Of a DNA stretch of 64,000 bases, positions 52,309 through 61,477 are shown piece by piece. Numbering within the stretch: position 1 is the first letter of the stretch; every line of letters begins with the position of its first letter. The notes beneath the pieces were generated by a model that did not search any database, was not told the DNA's origin, and saw only the letters and a list, made by a program, of their open reading frames with translations. The stretch is taken from assembly GCA_964645775.1 (NCBI GenBank), contig CAZYBU010000012.1, forward strand, positions 13,020 through 77,019, read 5' to 3'. The DNA is from CAZYBU01 sp964645775 (lineage in GTDB: Bacteria; Spirochaetota; UBA4802; UBA5550). The position numbers were made by a program, and so were the translations under genes.

Positions 52309-53697
52309 ATGAAACGGGTTCAAACATTCACCACCTTCGTTATCGCACTGCTAATATCCTTCGGTATGTCTATGCCCCTTGTGGCAGGAGAGGACATGTA
52401 CCGGAACTTCATGCGCATTACACAGGGTAAGGGTGAAGCGAAACTCTTCGATACTCTGAACGAACATGCCGACAACCTGGACTGGAAAAAGGCAGAAACT
52501 GAAACATTTGAAGGTAACATCAGGCTTCTCATTATTGAAGAAGGGAACCCGGGTGCCGGTAATAAGCTTTATATGGTCCGAAATATAACCGGCGAGCTTC
52601 ACATCCTGGATATCCCTGCCGAAGATGCTCCCCAGGAAGTAAAACAGCGGTATACCGGTCTGGATGATATGCTGGGTGACAAGTATGTCTTCACTCTCAA
52701 GGTAATGAAAGATGATGTGGATGACACGACCTACAGTTTCGTCCGGCTGGTGGAACGACCCAGCCGGACCATGCTGGACAGGGTATTCAAGATCTCCATC
52801 GTTCTTATGCTTTTCTTCGTAATGGTGGGTATGGGCCTGACCCTCACGGTCGAGGATTTTAAACGGGTTTTCCAGAAACCGAAAGCCATCCTCACGGGTG
52901 CTGTTCTCCAGTGGGCCCTCATGCCGCTGGTGGCCGTGGCACTGGGACATCTTCTCGGATTTTACGAAACATTCCCCTTTATCTTCGTGGGAATGGTCCT
53001 TATTTCCGTTAGTCCCGGCGGTGTAACCTCGAACCTGATGACCTATTATTCGAAGGGCGACCTGGCTCTTTCCATATCCCTGACGTCCTTTTCCACGGTA
53101 CTGTCGCTCTTCTTCACTCCTGTACTCCTGGCCCTCTACTGCGCCAACGTTCCGGAGGTGCAGATACCGGTTATGCTGATCATACAGACCATCATCATTC
53201 TGGTCATAATTCCCCTGTCCATCGGTATGGTTGTTCAGGCTAAGGCGACGAAGTTTGCGCAGAAGGCGATTCCCTTTTTCTCCGCTCTCGGCATTATCGC
53301 CCTGCTCTTCCTGATCATTGCCGGGGTCCTGAGCAATATCGAAGTTTTCAAGGACACGGAGAGGTACAGCTTCAAGTTCTACAGCATGGTCTTTACACTG
53401 ACCCTGCTCGGAATGATCGTGGGTGTCGTTTTCCCAAAACTTCTTCGTATCAGCAATTACCAGGTCCGGGCCATTTCCCTGGAGACCGGCCTGCGGAACG
53501 CTTCCCTTGCCATGGCTCTGGCCCTTCTTATCCAGGATTTCATGGGAGACTTCTACAGCTCCATGTTCGTCACCTCGGCCATGTTCGGGCTTCTGATGTA
53601 TGTGGCAGGATTTATATCCATCTGGTTTTTCAGAAAGCTTTTGCCCACGCAGGAGCAGGAGTTCAACATGGAGATTAAAAGTGACGATGAGGTGTAA
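52309..53697 (+). CDS. Bile-acid:Na+ symporter (BASS) family protein with N-terminal exported domain
   Basis: A 462-residue protein. Residues 1-25 form a signal peptide (ending PLVAGED), followed by an extracytoplasmic domain of about 125 residues of unknown fold (KLFDTLNEHADNLDWKKAE, YMVRNITGELHILDI). From about 150 the chain has nine or ten membrane helices of the BASS/SBF type, with ISVSPGGVTSNLMTYYSKGD and LETGLRNASLAMALALLIQD, the two conserved crossover motifs. BASS transporters carry organic acids or bile-acid-like molecules with Na+. The exported N-domain is not a standard part of the family. I use the ATG at 52309 with GGGGG upstream. Confidence 0.82.
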   Translation: MKRVQTFTTFVIALLISFGMSMPLVAGEDMYRNFMRITQGKGEAKLFDTLNEHADNLDWKKAETETFEGNIRLLIIEEGNPGAGNKLYMVRNITGELHILDIPAEDAPQEVKQRYTGLDDMLGDKYVFTLKVMKDDVDDTTYSFVRLVERPSRTMLDRVFKISIVLMLFFVMVGMGLTLTVEDFKRVFQKPKAILTGAVLQWALMPLVAVALGHLLGFYETFPFIFVGMVLISVSPGGVTSNLMTYYSKGDLALSISLTSFSTVLSLFFTPVLLALYCANVPEVQIPVMLIIQTIIILVIIPLSIGMVVQAKATKFAQKAIPFFSALGIIALLFLIIAGVLSNIEVFKDTERYSFKFYSMVFTLTLLGMIVGVVFPKLLRISNYQVRAISLETGLRNASLAMALALLIQDFMGDFYSSMFVTSAMFGLLMYVAGFISIWFFRKLLPTQEQEFNMEIKSDDEV

Positions 53698-53835
53698 CCG
53701 GTCGAAACCGGAAAATTTGCATATACTTACTATGTGTAGCATGCAATTTAGAAAAAGAATTGATTCGGGACTGTTTCACTGGTAGAAATTCCATGATGTG
53801 ACGAGGGACCTTCACTATGTTCATGGAGTTGTTTT

Positions 53836-55824
53836 ATGCCACGACCTGTCTTTGGAGCGGACTACTACCCGGAGCAATGGAAACGGGATATATGGGAGTC
53901 GGACGCCAGGCGCATGAAGGAGATGGGTCTCGCCGAGATCCGCCTCATGGAGTTCGCCTGGATCCTTCTTGAACCGGAAGAAGGGACCTACGATTTCTCC
54001 CTATTTGATGAGGTTATCGATCTTTTCGCCTCTTATGGAATCAAGACCATCCTGGGAACACCCACGGCTACCTTCCCGGAGTGGCTTTACCGGAAGGATC
54101 CGGACCTGGTCCAGGTCCACCCGGACGGGACGAAGAAGAGCTTCGGTATCCGTCGGCAGGGATGTTTCAATTCCTCTACCTACTTTGACGCATCCATGAA
54201 GATTGCCCTGGCCTGTGCTCGCCATTTCGGGGAGAATCCGAACGTTATCGGCTGGCAGGTAGACAATGAGATCGGCCATGAGGGGTCGGAAATCTGCGTG
54301 TGCGGTAACTGCCAGAAAGCCTTTCATAAGTGGCTTCGGGAACGGTACGGCTCAGTGGAGACAATGAACGAGACCTGGGGGACGGTCTTCTGGGGAACAT
54401 CCTACTCCGATTTCGACATGGTGCCTCTTCCCCTTAAACAGGTTCAGTCTATCCAGAACCCGGGGTTGATTCTCGATTTCTATCGTTTCTCATCCGAATC
54501 CGCTCGAGAGTTTATGCACTCCCAGTTCGATATTCTCCGCCAGAACGTTCGGGAGAATCAGTGGATAACTCATAACGTCTATAACCCGAACCTGAGCAAT
54601 ATCATAGATATCGAAGAGATCTTCCGGCCCATGGACTTTGCCGGGTACAACAACTACCCGGTCTGGGGGGAGATGGACGAGCCCCTTCCTTACTATTATA
54701 CCAGTTGCATGCTTTCGTATGCCCGGGGGCTGAAGGATAGGGAAACCTTCTCCATCTTCGAGCAGATATGCGGATTTCAGGGTCACACCTGCCTGGGATA
54801 CCGGCCTTCCCCGGGACAGGTTGTTCAGTGGACAAACCAGGCCGTGGCCCACGGAGCGGAACGGCTTATTTATTTCCGGTGGAGAACGGCCCCCTACGGA
54901 CAGGAACAGCTTTGCTACGGGCTCCTTGACCCGGACAACGAGGAGACCGACAGGATGAAACTTCTGGGCCATAATATTCGTGAGAACGCCGATACCCTGG
55001 AGAGAATCATTGGAAGTGACATGGAGGTCCCGGCCTGCGTGGTTTACGACCGGGAAAACGCCCGGGTTTTGAAAGATCAGTATCTTTCAAAGGGAATCTA
55101 TTACGCGGCCACGGACTACCTGCAGTTGGGGTACGATCTGGAAGTGGCCCGGCACTACGCCCCCATGGTCCTTTTTAACGTGACCTCGGACGTGAAGACC
55201 CCCTCATCGATCGACCTTTCGAAATATTCCCTGGTGAGCCTTCCCCTCTACCAGATGGCGGACCCGGCATTCGTTTCCCGGCTGGACGAATGGGTCCGTC
55301 GGGGAGGGACCCTCATTCTGGGATGGAGAAGCGGGGCGAGGGATGAGAAAAACCATTCCGTAAGGGAAGTCCTTCCCGGGCCCTTCGCGGAGATGGCCGG
55401 TATCCGGATACGGACCTTCGAGTCTTTGAACGAAACGAAGGTGAAGATACGCGTGGGGCTCTTCCCCGCGAAGGGTGAGGCCTGGGCCGATGTCCTGGAA
55501 CCGGTAACCGCCCGCTCCCTGGCTGTCTATACAGATAAGAAAAAGTTCTACCGGGGCAAAGCGGCTGTTACCGTAAACCGGCACGGCAGAGGCCGGGTCT
55601 TCTACCTCGGGACATCCCCGGACCCTCTGGCGATCTTCTTTCTCTACCGGAAGATATTCAAAGAAGCCGGATTGAAGGCGAAGTTCTACGGGGAGGGTCT
55701 TGAAATCATTCACAGGAAGGACGAGTCTGGAAAAAAATTCCAGGTGGCGCTGAACCATACAGGTAAGGCGAAACGGATGGGTCTCAGGCGAATCGGTCCC
55801 TGGGAGATGAAAATTATTAGATAG
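53836..55824 (+). CDS. GH42 beta-galactosidase
   Basis: A 662-residue glycoside hydrolase of family 42. It starts VFGADYYPEQWKRDIWESDA as usual, has the acid/base Glu145 in WQVDNEIGHEGS, the nucleophile region FSIFEQICGFQGH, and YFRWRTAPYGQEQLCYGLLD. The trimerisation (B) domain and C-terminal beta-domain follow. A Cys-x-Cys-x2-Cys group just after Glu145 (CVCGNC) matches the zinc cluster of some family members. No signal peptide, so it is cytosolic. With the GPH transporter and GH1-like protein it forms a beta-galactoside or glycoside use cluster. Confidence 0.93.
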   Translation: MPRPVFGADYYPEQWKRDIWESDARRMKEMGLAEIRLMEFAWILLEPEEGTYDFSLFDEVIDLFASYGIKTILGTPTATFPEWLYRKDPDLVQVHPDGTKKSFGIRRQGCFNSSTYFDASMKIALACARHFGENPNVIGWQVDNEIGHEGSEICVCGNCQKAFHKWLRERYGSVETMNETWGTVFWGTSYSDFDMVPLPLKQVQSIQNPGLILDFYRFSSESAREFMHSQFDILRQNVRENQWITHNVYNPNLSNIIDIEEIFRPMDFAGYNNYPVWGEMDEPLPYYYTSCMLSYARGLKDRETFSIFEQICGFQGHTCLGYRPSPGQVVQWTNQAVAHGAERLIYFRWRTAPYGQEQLCYGLLDPDNEETDRMKLLGHNIRENADTLERIIGSDMEVPACVVYDRENARVLKDQYLSKGIYYAATDYLQLGYDLEVARHYAPMVLFNVTSDVKTPSSIDLSKYSLVSLPLYQMADPAFVSRLDEWVRRGGTLILGWRSGARDEKNHSVREVLPGPFAEMAGIRIRTFESLNETKVKIRVGLFPAKGEAWADVLEPVTARSLAVYTDKKKFYRGKAAVTVNRHGRGRVFYLGTSPDPLAIFFLYRKIFKEAGLKAKFYGEGLEIIHRKDESGKKFQVALNHTGKAKRMGLRRIGPWEMKIIR

Positions 55825-55879
55825 CAGGGTTGAATATAATCCCCGTTTGAAAAAACCACCGGAAGAATGAAACAGGTGG

Positions 55880-56620
55880 TTAATCGACTATGTAGTAAAT
55901 TCCCGATCCTGAACCGACCACATATTTCGCGTTTGCCGGAACGTTCCATGTTTTTCCCATGGTTTTCAGGGGCTGCTGATTCGACGCGCTGTAGACGACG
56001 CCGTCAGGCGCGACATAGAAGATACTGTTTCCCGATCCGACCACGTATTTCGCGTTAGCCGGAACCTTCCATGTTGTTCCCATGATTTTCAGGGGTTGCT
56101 GGTCTCGGGCCTGGTAGACAGTGCCGTCAGGCGCGACATAGAAGATACTGTCCCCCGATCCGACAACAAATCTCGCATTAGACGGCACGTTCCAGGTTTT
56201 TCCCATGGTCTTAAGGGGCTGCTGGTTCGCCGCGCTGTAGACGACGTCGTTAGGCGCGACGTAGAAGATGCCCGAGGTCCCCACCACGAATTTCGCGTTA
56301 GCCGGAACGCTCCATGTGTTCCCCATGGTTTTCAGGGGCTGCTGGTTCGACGCGCTGTAGACGACGCCGTCGGGCGCGACATAGAAGATGCTCGAGGTAC
56401 CCACCACGTATTTTGCGTTGGACGGCACCTTCCATGTGCTCCCCATGGTTTTCAGGGGCTGCTGGTTGTATGCCTGGTAGATGTTCCCTTCGGCAAAGAG
56501 TACCGTACTCGCTGCCATGACCAAGCTGAAAGAGAGGATCAGGATAGCATTCTTATAAGAGATAATAGAAGGAGGTCTTTTGTCTGAAACATGAATTGCC
56601 TGACGCGTTTTTAATTTCAT
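55880..56620 (-). CDS. Secreted protein with five 40-residue tandem repeats
   Basis: A 246-residue protein with an N-terminal signal segment (residues 24-43, ending TVLFAEG) and then five near-identical units of 40-41 residues (45-84, 85-124, 125-165, 166-206, 207-246). Each unit contains NQQPLKTMGxTWxVPxNAK, a VVG turn and SIFYVAPDGVVY. The pattern of short beta strands and turns would suit a beta-solenoid or partial beta-propeller. I recognise no family. It ends at the last unit. It lies 33 bp downstream of the antitoxin-like gene on the same strand. Confidence 0.7.
   Translation of the reverse strand: MKLKTRQAIHVSDKRPPSIISYKNAILILSFSLVMAASTVLFAEGNIYQAYNQQPLKTMGSTWKVPSNAKYVVGTSSIFYVAPDGVVYSASNQQPLKTMGNTWSVPANAKFVVGTSGIFYVAPNDVVYSAANQQPLKTMGKTWNVPSNARFVVGSGDSIFYVAPDGTVYQARDQQPLKIMGTTWKVPANAKYVVGSGNSIFYVAPDGVVYSASNQQPLKTMGKTWNVPANAKYVVGSGSGIYYIVD
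55883..56488 (-). repeat. Five 120-123 bp tandem repeats
   Basis: The coding part of the protein above consists of five in-frame copies of 120, 120, 123, 123 and 120 bp. High identity between copies suggests recent expansion or ongoing homogenisation. Confidence 0.85.
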
Positions 56621-56653
56621 GGTATTCTCCGTATCTGAGGGTTCATGTGTTTA

Positions 56654-56857
56654 CTATGATATACTACGCAGCAGCTGAAAAAACCAGTTTTTTTCTATTA
56701 ATGGTAATCTTCCCTGTAAGGCCGCGGAGCTTTTTCTGCGGATTGAGGCGAGCATCTCTTCCAGTGCACTGGTTATGATTTCTGTCTTAATGGGCATACC
56801 TGTTTTTTCATTCAGCTCTTCTGTGAGATCAGCCGGGATATGTAATATTGTTCTCAT
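56654..56857 (-). CDS. VapB-like ribbon-helix-helix antitoxin, orphan
   Basis: A 67-residue protein starting MRTILHIPADLTEELNEKTG, then KTEIITSALEEMLASIRRKS, which matches type II antitoxins of the VapB/DUF2191 kind: an N-terminal beta strand and two helices that bind DNA as a dimer. The true start is the ATG at 56857, with AGGTGA upstream. The toxin gene (usually a PIN-domain VapC directly downstream) is absent; instead the secreted repeat protein follows. It may be a relic or a stand-alone regulator. Confidence 0.65.
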   Translation of the reverse strand: MRTILHIPADLTEELNEKTGMPIKTEIITSALEEMLASIRRKSSAALQGRLPLIEKNWFFQLLRSIS

Positions 56858-57127
56858 GCAGATCACCTGTACGCATCAATAATATGTATACTTTTGAAAT
56901 CTCGCTTGAACGTCAATTATTCCAGCAATGTTTCGCAACTAAACGTATCAAGCGTAACAGAACCCATGCCCCGGTTTACGACCCTGTAACGATTACAGAA
57001 GGTATTTGTATAAACCATTGATTATCATTGAAACTGGATCATACCGGCCGTTCTTCTTACACTGGTAATAATCCTGTCAGCGGGAGGTATCCTGCTGTAC
57101 CTGAACCTGGAAAAAGGGAGGCGTTAC

Positions 57128-59191
57128 ATGCTCCATGAGAATATGCTTCGACACGAACAGAGCCCCTATCTGCTTCAGCATAAGGACAATCCGGTTCACT
57201 GGAGGACCTGGGGAGACAGGGCATTCCAGCAGGCCCGGGAGGAGAAGAAGCCGCTCTTCCTTTCCATAGGATATTCCACCTGTCACTGGTGCCACGTCAT
57301 GGAGGAGGAATCCTTCGAGGACGAGGAGATCGCGGACATTCTGAATAAACATTTCGTCGCCGTCAAAGTCGACCGGGAGGAGAGGCCCGATATAGACCAG
57401 GTTTACATGGAGGTTTGCATGGCCCTGACCGGTCACGGCGGCTGGCCCCTTACGATTATCATGACCCCCGGAGGGAAACCCTTTTTCGCCGGGACCTACT
57501 TCCCGAAGGAGAGCGCGGCCGGCCGCATGGGACTCAGGGAACTGCTTCTGAGGATTCATGACCTCTGGGAGAAGGAGCGGCCCCGGGTCCTTGAATCGGG
57601 AGAGGAGATCGTACGGGCCTTAAGCGAGAGGCAGGATACCGGGTCGGACCCCATGGAGAGGGACGAGTGGAAACTCGGATACGCGGCCCTGTCACGTTCT
57701 TTCGACCGGGAATGGGGAGGCTTCGGAACCCGGCCCAAGTTTCCCGTGGCTTCGAATTGTATTTACCTTCTCCGGTATTCCCGTTTCGAGAAGGATCAAC
57801 AGGGAAAGGTCATGGTTGAGGAGACCCTGAAGAAAATGTACTCCGGCGGTATCTTCGATCACGTGGGATACGGCTTCCACAGGTACAGCACCGACAGAGA
57901 GTGGAGGGTCCCCCATTTCGAAAAGATGCTTTATGACCAGGCCCTTCTTATACGGGCCCTGGCCGAGGCCCACGCGGTCACCGGTGACCGGCTCTACAGA
58001 GAGGTATCCTGCCGTGTAATCGAATACCTGAAGGAGAGGATGCGTGACAGTGAAGGGGGCTTCTGCTCGGCCGAGGACGCCGACAGCGAGGGAGAGGAGG
58101 GGCTTTTCTACACCTGGACAGCCGAAGAGCTGAAGGCGGTTTTGGGGGTAAAGGGTTACTCCTGGATGAAAGAGGGTTTTGATATCCGGGAAGAGGGGAA
58201 CTACCGGGAGGAATCCACGGGCGAGCTTACCGGGAGAAACATCATCCTGCCCCGCATTGGAACCGGCGTCCTTGAGACGGAGAGATGGGAAGAGGTCCGC
58301 GGGATGTTGAAAAGCGCACGGGATCGGAGCGTCCCTCCTTCCCTGGACGACAAGATCCTGACCGACTGGAACGGGATGCTCGTTGAAAGCCTGGCCTTCG
58401 CCTCCGGCGCCTTCGGGGACCCGGAACTTCTTTTCCTCGCGGAGGATACCATGGCCTTTCTCATGGAGAGGATGGTCGCGGATACCGATCGTCTTCTTCA
58501 CAGATACAGGAAGGGCGAGGCCGGCATCGAAGGCAAGCTGGACGATTACGCCTGGATAACGAGGGCCCTGCTGGAGCTGTACCGACAGAGCGGAAAACCG
58601 GAATATCTTTTTCAGGCGGATCGTTTCATGAAATCGAGCCTGGAGCTCTTCTGGAGCGAAGGGGGGTTTTTCTACTTCACGCCCCCGGGACAGGATGATC
58701 TATTTAAACGGCCGGTTGCCCTCTATGATGGCGCCACCCCGGCCGGCAATTCGATCCAGGCCGGGAACCTCTTTGAACTGGGAAAGCTTCTTTCGAAGAA
58801 CGACTATCTCGAAAAGGCAAGTAAGGTTCTTTCATACGTTAATTCCCGCGTAAAAGAACAGCCGGCCGGGTACTCCATGCTCCTGGCGGCCGCGACGTCC
58901 CATGTCCATCCCTTTCATGAGATTGTTGTCTCGGGAAGATGGGATGACCCGAAGATGGACGCGGCCATGAAAGAACTCCGATCCCGGTATCTTCCCAACA
59001 CGGTCATCATTGAAAACAGGTTCGACAGCGAAGGGAAGGCGGACCCGGACCTGATAAAGCTTGCCCCCTTCGCGGAGAATCAGAGACCCGTGGATGAAAG
59101 GGTTACCTTCTATGTCTGCCGCGAGTACGCCTGCCAGGCCCCGACCCATGACATGGAGAAGGCCGTGGGAATGATTACGGGTGAAGAGTGA
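57128..59191 (+). CDS. DUF255/YyaL family thioredoxin-fold protein
   Basis: A 687-residue protein of the YyaL/SPATA20 family. The N-terminal thioredoxin-like domain (DUF255) has SPYLLQHKDNPVHW, the redox motif STCHWCHVMEEESFED and VKVDREERPDIDQVYM, GGWPLTIIMTPGGKPFFAGTYF in parts; the C-terminal part is an (alpha/alpha)6 barrel with ILTDWNGMLVESLA. Biochemical function is not established. The ATG at 57128 has a strong GGGAGG. Upstream, the same frame is open for 32 codons and encodes a membrane-helix-like stretch without a standard start codon. Confidence 0.88.
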   Translation: MLHENMLRHEQSPYLLQHKDNPVHWRTWGDRAFQQAREEKKPLFLSIGYSTCHWCHVMEEESFEDEEIADILNKHFVAVKVDREERPDIDQVYMEVCMALTGHGGWPLTIIMTPGGKPFFAGTYFPKESAAGRMGLRELLLRIHDLWEKERPRVLESGEEIVRALSERQDTGSDPMERDEWKLGYAALSRSFDREWGGFGTRPKFPVASNCIYLLRYSRFEKDQQGKVMVEETLKKMYSGGIFDHVGYGFHRYSTDREWRVPHFEKMLYDQALLIRALAEAHAVTGDRLYREVSCRVIEYLKERMRDSEGGFCSAEDADSEGEEGLFYTWTAEELKAVLGVKGYSWMKEGFDIREEGNYREESTGELTGRNIILPRIGTGVLETERWEEVRGMLKSARDRSVPPSLDDKILTDWNGMLVESLAFASGAFGDPELLFLAEDTMAFLMERMVADTDRLLHRYRKGEAGIEGKLDDYAWITRALLELYRQSGKPEYLFQADRFMKSSLELFWSEGGFFYFTPPGQDDLFKRPVALYDGATPAGNSIQAGNLFELGKLLSKNDYLEKASKVLSYVNSRVKEQPAGYSMLLAAATSHVHPFHEIVVSGRWDDPKMDAAMKELRSRYLPNTVIIENRFDSEGKADPDLIKLAPFAENQRPVDERVTFYVCREYACQAPTHDMEKAVGMITGEE

Positions 59192-59215
59192 TGCAGAGGA
59201 ACTGTTTCGATTGAT

Positions 59216-59260
59216 ATGACACCTGTTGAGTATGTCAAATTTCATGACAAAGGGTGTCAT
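59216..59260. repeat. Nested inverted repeat
   Basis: ATGACACC (59216-59223) pairs with GGTGTCAT (59253-59260), and inside them TGTCA pairs with TGACA. The spacing would allow a cruciform or two regulator dimers. It lies just after the DUF255 gene. Confidence 0.5.
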
Positions 59261-59690
59261 AAGGTGTTATATCTCTAAATGGAAGCAATCTCGATCTCTT
59301 GTGGAGGATTGCTTCCCATGGACTGTTCAATATAAATATTTCCCCTTGACTTTTGGCAAAACGGCATTTTAGTAGAGCAAAGGTGTCCATTTTACACAAC
59401 ATATTTTGTCGTTAGCCGGCTTTTGGAGAGAAACACTCCAGATTTTGAGCGGTGTAAATTCACCTCAAAGGAATTAAATGCGGAGTCTGAACTTTACTAT
59501 TTCTGGGCGAGGTATTATGACGCAAGAGGAATATACGTATAACACCGGGGAGCAGGTAAACAGACGAAATTATTTCATTATTTTGAAATTTTTTTCGGAT
59601 ACGGTTAGTTATAGGCAATTGCCCCGCCAAGACCGAAAGAAGAAGATAGAATGGATAAGTGGAATATCTTAAAATCCCCGCGCACCAGGA

Positions 59691-59712
59691 AGCCCGGCGT
59701 CCATGCCGGGCT
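59691..59712. repeat. Stable hairpin before hsdM
   Basis: AGCCCGGC, loop GTCCAT and GCCGGGCT form an 8-bp perfect stem 29 bp before the hsdM start. There is no T-run, so it is not a normal terminator. Confidence 0.5.
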
Positions 59713-59741
59713 AATAGAATAGAAAGGAATGAGTAAATAAT

Positions 59742-61196
59742 ATGTTTGAACAAACCTTTAAGAACATCGATGACACCCTCTGGAAAGATGCCGGCTGTTC
59801 CAGTGAGCTGGATTATGTGGAACAGACCTCCTGGATACTGTTTCTGAAATACCTTGATGATCTTGAGAAGGACAAGGAAGCCGCGGCCAGGCTTTCATCA
59901 AAATCATATTCTTCCATTATCGCAGACGAGTACAAGTGGAATATATGGGCGGCCCCAAAAACGAAAGCGGGAGAACTTGACCATCATAAGGCTTTGACCG
60001 GTGATGATCTGCGGGATTTTGTCGACCAGAAACTCTTTCCCTATTTAAAAAGCTTCAAAACGCAGGCCGATGATCCGGACACCATCGAATACAAGATTGG
60101 TGAGATTTTCAGCGAACTCAAAAACAAGATACAGAGCGGCTACAACCTGCGGGAGATTATCAACCTGGTAGATGAGCTGCGATTCAGAAGCCAGAAAGAA
60201 AAGCATGAGATGAGCCACCTGTATGAAGGCAAGATTCAGAACATGGGAAACGCCGGCCGCAACGGTGGAGAATACTACACCCCGCGACCGCTTATCAGAA
60301 CCATTGTGAAGGTGGTAAAGCCGGAAATCGGAGAGACCATCTATGACGGTGCTGCCGGGTCAGCGGGCTTTCTCTGTGAGGCCTTTGAGTATCTGAGAAC
60401 AAAAAAGAATCTTTCTACCAGTGACATGAAAACCTTGCAGAAGAAGACCTTTTATGGCAAAGAGAAAAAGTCACTGGCCTATATCATCGGGACCATGAAC
60501 ATGATCCTTCACGGTATCGAGGCGCCCAATATCATCCATACCAATACCCTCTCTGAGGATATCAGTGACATACAGGAGAAAGACCGTTTCAATGTGATTC
60601 TGGCAAACCCTCCGTTCGGCGGTAAAGAACGCAAGGAGGTTCAGCAGAACTTCCCCATAAAGACCAGCGAGACTGCCTTTCTCTTCCTCCAGCACTTTAT
60701 CAAAAGACTCAAGGCAGGGGGCCGCGCCGGTGTGGTTATCAAAAACACCTTCCTTTCCAATACAGACAACGCCTCGATATCTCTGCGGAAAACCCTTCTG
60801 GAAAGCTGCAAACTGCATACCGTGCTCGACCTGCCCGGCGGCGTGTTCCAGGGTGCCGGGGTAAAAACGGTTGTGTTGTTCTTTGAAAAGGGTGAACCGA
60901 CGAAAAAGATATGGTACTACCAGCTCAATCCCGGCCGGAACCTGGGCAAAACCAATCCACTGAACGAAGAGGACCTTGCGGAATTCATAAAGCTGCAGAA
61001 AACACAGGCCGACTCGGTCAATTCCTGGGGCCTCGCTATAAACGATATAAATGAAGAGACCTTCGATCTATCGGTGAAAAACCCGAACAAAAAGGACGAC
61101 ACTGTGTTGCGGGATCCACAGGAGATACTGGCGGAGATTGCCGCGCTGGATAAGGAGAGTGCCGATGTACTGAAGAGGGTGCGGGAGCTGGTATGA
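59742..61196 (+). CDS. hsdM: Type I restriction-modification DNA methyltransferase HsdM
   Basis: A 484-residue N6-adenine methyltransferase, the modification subunit of a type I system. The N-terminal helical domain (FKNIDDTLWKDAGCSSELDY) is followed by GRNGGEYYTPRPLIRTIVKV, SAM motif I YDGAAGSAGFLCEAFEY and the catalytic NPPFGGKER. The C-terminus has VLDLPGGVFQGAGVKTVVLF. Length is normal. Its TGA stop overlaps the ATG of the following tandem-repeat frame (ATGA). HsdR is not in the window. Confidence 0.95.
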   Translation: MFEQTFKNIDDTLWKDAGCSSELDYVEQTSWILFLKYLDDLEKDKEAAARLSSKSYSSIIADEYKWNIWAAPKTKAGELDHHKALTGDDLRDFVDQKLFPYLKSFKTQADDPDTIEYKIGEIFSELKNKIQSGYNLREIINLVDELRFRSQKEKHEMSHLYEGKIQNMGNAGRNGGEYYTPRPLIRTIVKVVKPEIGETIYDGAAGSAGFLCEAFEYLRTKKNLSTSDMKTLQKKTFYGKEKKSLAYIIGTMNMILHGIEAPNIIHTNTLSEDISDIQEKDRFNVILANPPFGGKERKEVQQNFPIKTSETAFLFLQHFIKRLKAGGRAGVVIKNTFLSNTDNASISLRKTLLESCKLHTVLDLPGGVFQGAGVKTVVLFFEKGEPTKKIWYYQLNPGRNLGKTNPLNEEDLAEFIKLQKTQADSVNSWGLAINDINEETFDLSVKNPNKKDDTVLRDPQEILAEIAALDKESADVLKRVRELV

Positions 61197-61259
61197 GTCA
61201 GAAAAAGAAATGGTCTGCCGCTGGCAATTGTAAAGGCGCACGGTCGTGCGTCTCCACGG

Positions 61260-61359
61260 NNNNNNNNNNNNNNNNNNNNNNNNNNNNNNNNNNNNNNNNN
61301 NNNNNNNNNNNNNNNNNNNNNNNNNNNNNNNNNNNNNNNNNNNNNNNNNNNNNNNNNNN
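61260..61359. other. Assembly gap (100 N)
   Basis: Exactly 100 N residues, a conventional placeholder. Its position in a tandem array suggests a repeat-collapse break, so the real length is not known. Confidence 0.95.
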
Positions 61360-61452
61360 GCACGGTCGTGCGTCTCCACGGAAGGCATCTCAACAGAAGA
61401 AATAACTGGTATGAGTGGGAAGAAGAAATGGTCTGCCGCTGGCAATTGTAAA

Positions 61453-61477
61453 GGCGCACGGTCGTGCGTCTCCACGG
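61453..61477. repeat. REP-like palindrome within the tandem unit
   Basis: GGCGCACGGTCGTGCG followed by TCTCCACGG. Equivalent copies lie at 61235-61259 and 61360-61381 next to the N gap. It encodes GARSCVST in frame. Confidence 0.7.

Larger units (their letters stand above)
59192..59741. other. Intergenic region upstream of hsdM
   Basis: This 550-bp AT-rich stretch holds a nested inverted repeat (59216-59260) and a strong GC hairpin (59691-59712). A 64-codon frame at 59478 has no recognisable features, and I do not call it. AT content is higher than in the genes to the left, marking the boundary of an accessory region. Confidence 0.5.

Noticed and set aside
52351..53742. Very long minus-strand open frame opposite the BASS-type gene
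   Set aside because: It is the shadow of a codon-biased membrane protein gene; its product is rich in His, Gln and Lys without hydrophobic core or known motifs.
56096..56587. Plus-strand frame opposite the 40-residue repeat protein
   Set aside because: The repeats keep several frames open. The minus-strand frame has a signal peptide and ribosome site, whereas the plus frame has neither.
59478..59672. 64-codon frame upstream of hsdM
   Set aside because: No ribosome site or recognisable feature, in an AT-rich intergenic region with structured repeats.
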